From Actinomycetes bacterium (lineage in GTDB: Bacteria > Actinomycetota > Thermoleophilia > BMS3ABIN01), in contig JAJYIN010000024.1 of the NCBI GenBank assembly GCA_021790075.1, positions 1 through 15,982 on the forward strand: a stretch of DNA of 15,982 bases. Reading direction: 5' to 3'. Positions 14,139-15,982 of this stretch are shown here, piece by piece. Position 1 is the stretch's first letter. Each line of letters starts with the position of its first letter. The notes under the pieces are model-generated. The model was given only the letters and a program-made list of their open reading frames with translations. It was not told where the DNA came from and ran no database searches. The translations under genes were made by a program, and so were the position numbers.

Positions 14139-15118
14139 TGAGCCCTTCTACCCGACCCCTACCCGAGCCTTCCAAGACCGCCGGAGCCCTGCCGGGCGCC
14201 GAACGGAGTTGGGACGAAGCCATCATCAAGTCGCTCTGCTACGCCGATATCTTCAGCTTCCCCCTCACCCTGGAAGAGATAGTCCGCTTTGCGGATGGCA
14301 CCAGGATCACCGTCGAACAGGCCGCGGACAGGACGGCCGCCAGCAAGCCTCTTGGCGAGCTAGTCAAACAGGACCACGAGTTCTATTATCTGGAAGGCCG
14401 GGCCGATAACTGCCAGCGGCGCCGGGACCGGGAGGCCGAATCCCGCCGGCAGCTGGAGATCGCCCTCCGCCGCCTGGTCCCCCTGCAGGGCATCCCCTTC
14501 CTGCGGATGGCCGCCATCACCGGAGCCCTGGCGGCGCTCAACGCCCCCGCCGGCGATGACATCGACCTGCTCATCATAACTTCCCGGGGACGCATCTGGA
14601 CCACATATCTGTTCCTGCGTCTGTGGAGGCGGTTCGGGCACAATCCGGATATCTGCTTCAACATGTTCCTCAGCGAGGGCGACCTCGAATTCAACCAGGG
14701 CCTGTTCTTCGCCCGCGAGATCCTGGGCTCCCTGCCCATTTTCAACCGCGCGGTCTTCGAGGACTTCCTCGAGGCGAACCCGTGGGTGTTCCGGATCTTC
14801 CCGTCGTTCATGCCCGACCCGGAAAGGATGCGCTACCGCATCGACACCAGCCCGCGCTGGCGGCGGCGGCAGCGGCAGATCGAGAAGTCTCTCAGCGGCC
14901 CGCTGGGCGACCTGCTGGAATTCCTGGCGCGCAAGTTCCAGTCACGCATCCTCATAAACGCGGCGCCGGACGCCGCCATGGGGGCCAGGCGCAACCGCAT
15001 CAAGCTGCACAAACATGACAACCGGTCCCCCATCCTCGACAAGTACGAGCAGCGGTGCCAGGACCGGCTGGCGCAATACCGCGAACTGGCGGGGCCCCCG
15101 GTCAAACCGGTGGACTGA
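14138..15118 (+). CDS. Nucleotidyltransferase-fold (MNT-like) protein of unknown role
   Basis: The 326-residue soluble protein belongs to a group often seen next to glycan genes. An N-terminal helical part (about 25-85) resembles a winged-helix-like region (IIKSLCYADIFSFPLTLEEI). The nucleotidyltransferase core follows as ITGALAALNAPAGDDIDLLI (127-146), giving the D-x-D metal motif as D141/D143. In active relatives the loop reads G-S before the acidic pair; here it is G129-A130, so catalysis may be altered or lost. The C-terminal third is rich in Arg with predicted helices. The ATG at 14138 has a very short leader and no ribosome binding site; the next gene is convergent after a 74-nt gap. 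The reaction is unknown; sugar, lipid or protein nucleotidylation are possibilities. Confidence 0.72.
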   Translation: MSPSTRPLPEPSKTAGALPGAERSWDEAIIKSLCYADIFSFPLTLEEIVRFADGTRITVEQAADRTAASKPLGELVKQDHEFYYLEGRADNCQRRRDREAESRRQLEIALRRLVPLQGIPFLRMAAITGALAALNAPAGDDIDLLIITSRGRIWTTYLFLRLWRRFGHNPDICFNMFLSEGDLEFNQGLFFAREILGSLPIFNRAVFEDFLEANPWVFRIFPSFMPDPERMRYRIDTSPRWRRRQRQIEKSLSGPLGDLLEFLARKFQSRILINAAPDAAMGARRNRIKLHKHDNRSPILDKYEQRCQDRLAQYRELAGPPVKPVD

Positions 15119-15192
15119 ATTCCTGCCGCGGGGGGCCACCCTGCTTTACCCAGGATCTTACCCATGTTAATTTCCTGCCTGCCGCTCTTTCC

Positions 15193-15982
15193 TCAGGCAT
15201 TCCGGTCGATGAACGTGAACAGCGTCTTCAGCAATATCTTGATATCCAGCCACGGGTTCCAGTTCTCGATGTAGTAGATATCGTGCTCGACGCGTTCCAG
15301 AATGTCGGTGTCGCCCCTGAGGCCGTTGATCTGAGCCCAGCCGGTGAGGCCGGGGCGCACCCGGTGGCGGCTGCCGTAGGACTGGATCTCCCGGGTGAAT
15401 TTCTCCACGTGCTCGGGGCGTTCCGGCCGTGGCCCCACCAGGCTCATCTCGCCACTGATGACGTTCAGCAGCTGCGGGAGCTCGTCGATTCCCAGAGGCC
15501 GGATCAACCTGCCGACGCGGGTGCGGCGGGCATCTCCGGGCGTGGTCCAGCCGGCGCCGTCGGTTTCCGCGTCGACGCGCATGGAGCGGAATTTGAGGAT
15601 GCTGAAAGGTTTCCCATTCCGCCCCAGGCGCACCTGGCGGTAGAGCACCGGCCCGGGTGAATCCAGCCTGATGGCCAGGGCCGTCAGCAGCATCAGAGGC
15701 GAAAGCACGATCAGGGTCAGCACGGCAATGATGATGTCCATCCCCCGCTTGACGAAAGCCTGCAGGCCGGTGACGCTGTTGCGCTTCAGCCCGATCACCG
15801 GCAGGCCGCGGATGTGCTCCACCCCCACCCGGTCGCTGAAGATCTCGTAGAGGCGCGGCACCATGGTGAACTCCACGCCATAGGGACGGCAGCGCTCCAT
15901 CAGCTCCACGATCTGGTCGTGACGGTCACGGGAGAATGCCACGACCATGTGCTGGATGTGGTAACGAGTCAACACCTCTTCC
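15193..15982 (-). CDS. Polyprenyl glycosylphosphotransferase, C-terminal part (5' end outside window)
   Basis: Membrane enzyme of the WbaP/WcaJ class that transfers a sugar 1-phosphate to polyprenyl phosphate and so starts lipid-linked glycan synthesis. 263 codons are visible and the frame is open to the window edge, so the N-terminal membrane part is missing. A piece of the Rossmann-like middle domain comes first, ending with VEHIRGLPVIGLKR. One hydrophobic segment follows (KRGMDIIIAVLTLIVLSPLM). The catalytic bacterial-transferase domain reads SPGPVLYRQVRLGRNGKPF, LKFRSM, GIDELPQLLNVISGEMSLVG, PRPERPEHVEKF and RPGLTGWAQING. It ends WLDIKILLKTLF, as usual for the family. The sugar (for example glucose or galactose) cannot be told from motifs. 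It is the expected first enzyme for the glycan built by the neighbouring genes. Confidence 0.93.
   Translation of the reverse strand, partial: EEVLTRYHIQHMVVAFSRDRHDQIVELMERCRPYGVEFTMVPRLYEIFSDRVGVEHIRGLPVIGLKRNSVTGLQAFVKRGMDIIIAVLTLIVLSPLMLLTALAIRLDSPGPVLYRQVRLGRNGKPFSILKFRSMRVDAETDGAGWTTPGDARRTRVGRLIRPLGIDELPQLLNVISGEMSLVGPRPERPEHVEKFTREIQSYGSRHRVRPGLTGWAQINGLRGDTDILERVEHDIYYIENWNPWLDIKILLKTLFTFIDRNA

Noticed and set aside
15176..15199. Hairpin TGCCTG/CAGGCA between the convergent last two genes as a terminator
   Set aside because: Six-base arms with a 12-nt loop, no T tract, and it overlaps the stop codon of the glycosylphosphotransferase.

Overview
The window is a bacterial cell-envelope glycan locus with mixed gene orientation. 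It has no rRNA or tRNA gene, CRISPR array or recognisable insertion sequence. The organism cannot be named from the sequence. It is a bacterium with a GC-rich genome, frequent TTG and GTG starts, and readable sigma70-type promoters. The heptose pathway would suit a Gram-negative with lipopolysaccharide, or an actinobacterium or similar lineage that puts heptose on a surface glycan.

Layout. 1-1321 (minus): 5' part of a DHA2-type multidrug efflux transporter, cut by the window start, behind an A+T-rich regulatory gap (1322-1637) with repeated TWAACRCTAT boxes. 1638-1979 (minus): a 113-residue three-helix membrane protein of unknown role. Just upstream of it lies coding-like debris (about 1987-2160) whose last codons resemble the C-terminus of the radical SAM gene 4.8 kb away. 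2239-4955 (plus): a compact four-gene operon for nucleotide-activated heptose (gmhA, gmhB, then heptose kinase and heptose-1-phosphate adenylyltransferase as separate genes overlapping by 8 nt). 5050-6732 (plus): a clear promoter and a GT-C membrane glycosyltransferase whose N-terminus appears to be split by a +1 frameshift. 10221-6759 (minus): a nucleoside-phosphorylase-family protein, a GT9 heptosyltransferase-like protein and a B12-binding radical SAM enzyme. 10372-11832 (plus): a Wzx-type flippase. 14048-11851 (minus): a GT4 glycosyltransferase and a zinc-ribbon methyltransferase. 14138-15118 (plus): a nucleotidyltransferase-fold protein behind a strong promoter and a 21-bp dyad. 15982-15193 (minus): the C-terminal part of a polyprenyl glycosylphosphotransferase that starts lipid-linked glycan synthesis.

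How it may work together (inference). The glycosylphosphotransferase loads the first sugar phosphate on the polyprenyl carrier. GT4, GT9 and other transferases extend it. The heptose operon supplies ADP-heptose, with GT9 as the natural user. The methyltransferase and radical SAM enzyme may modify sugars or lipids. The flippase exports the lipid-linked glycan, and the GT-C enzyme uses polyprenyl-linked sugars on the outer face. The heptose/GT-C section is visibly less GC-rich than the right third, so it may be a separately acquired module. No complete new system is proven. The points most worth a second look are the frameshifted GT-C start, the GT9 protein lacking the usual catalytic Asp, the radical SAM tail debris and the two repeat/dyad regulatory regions.
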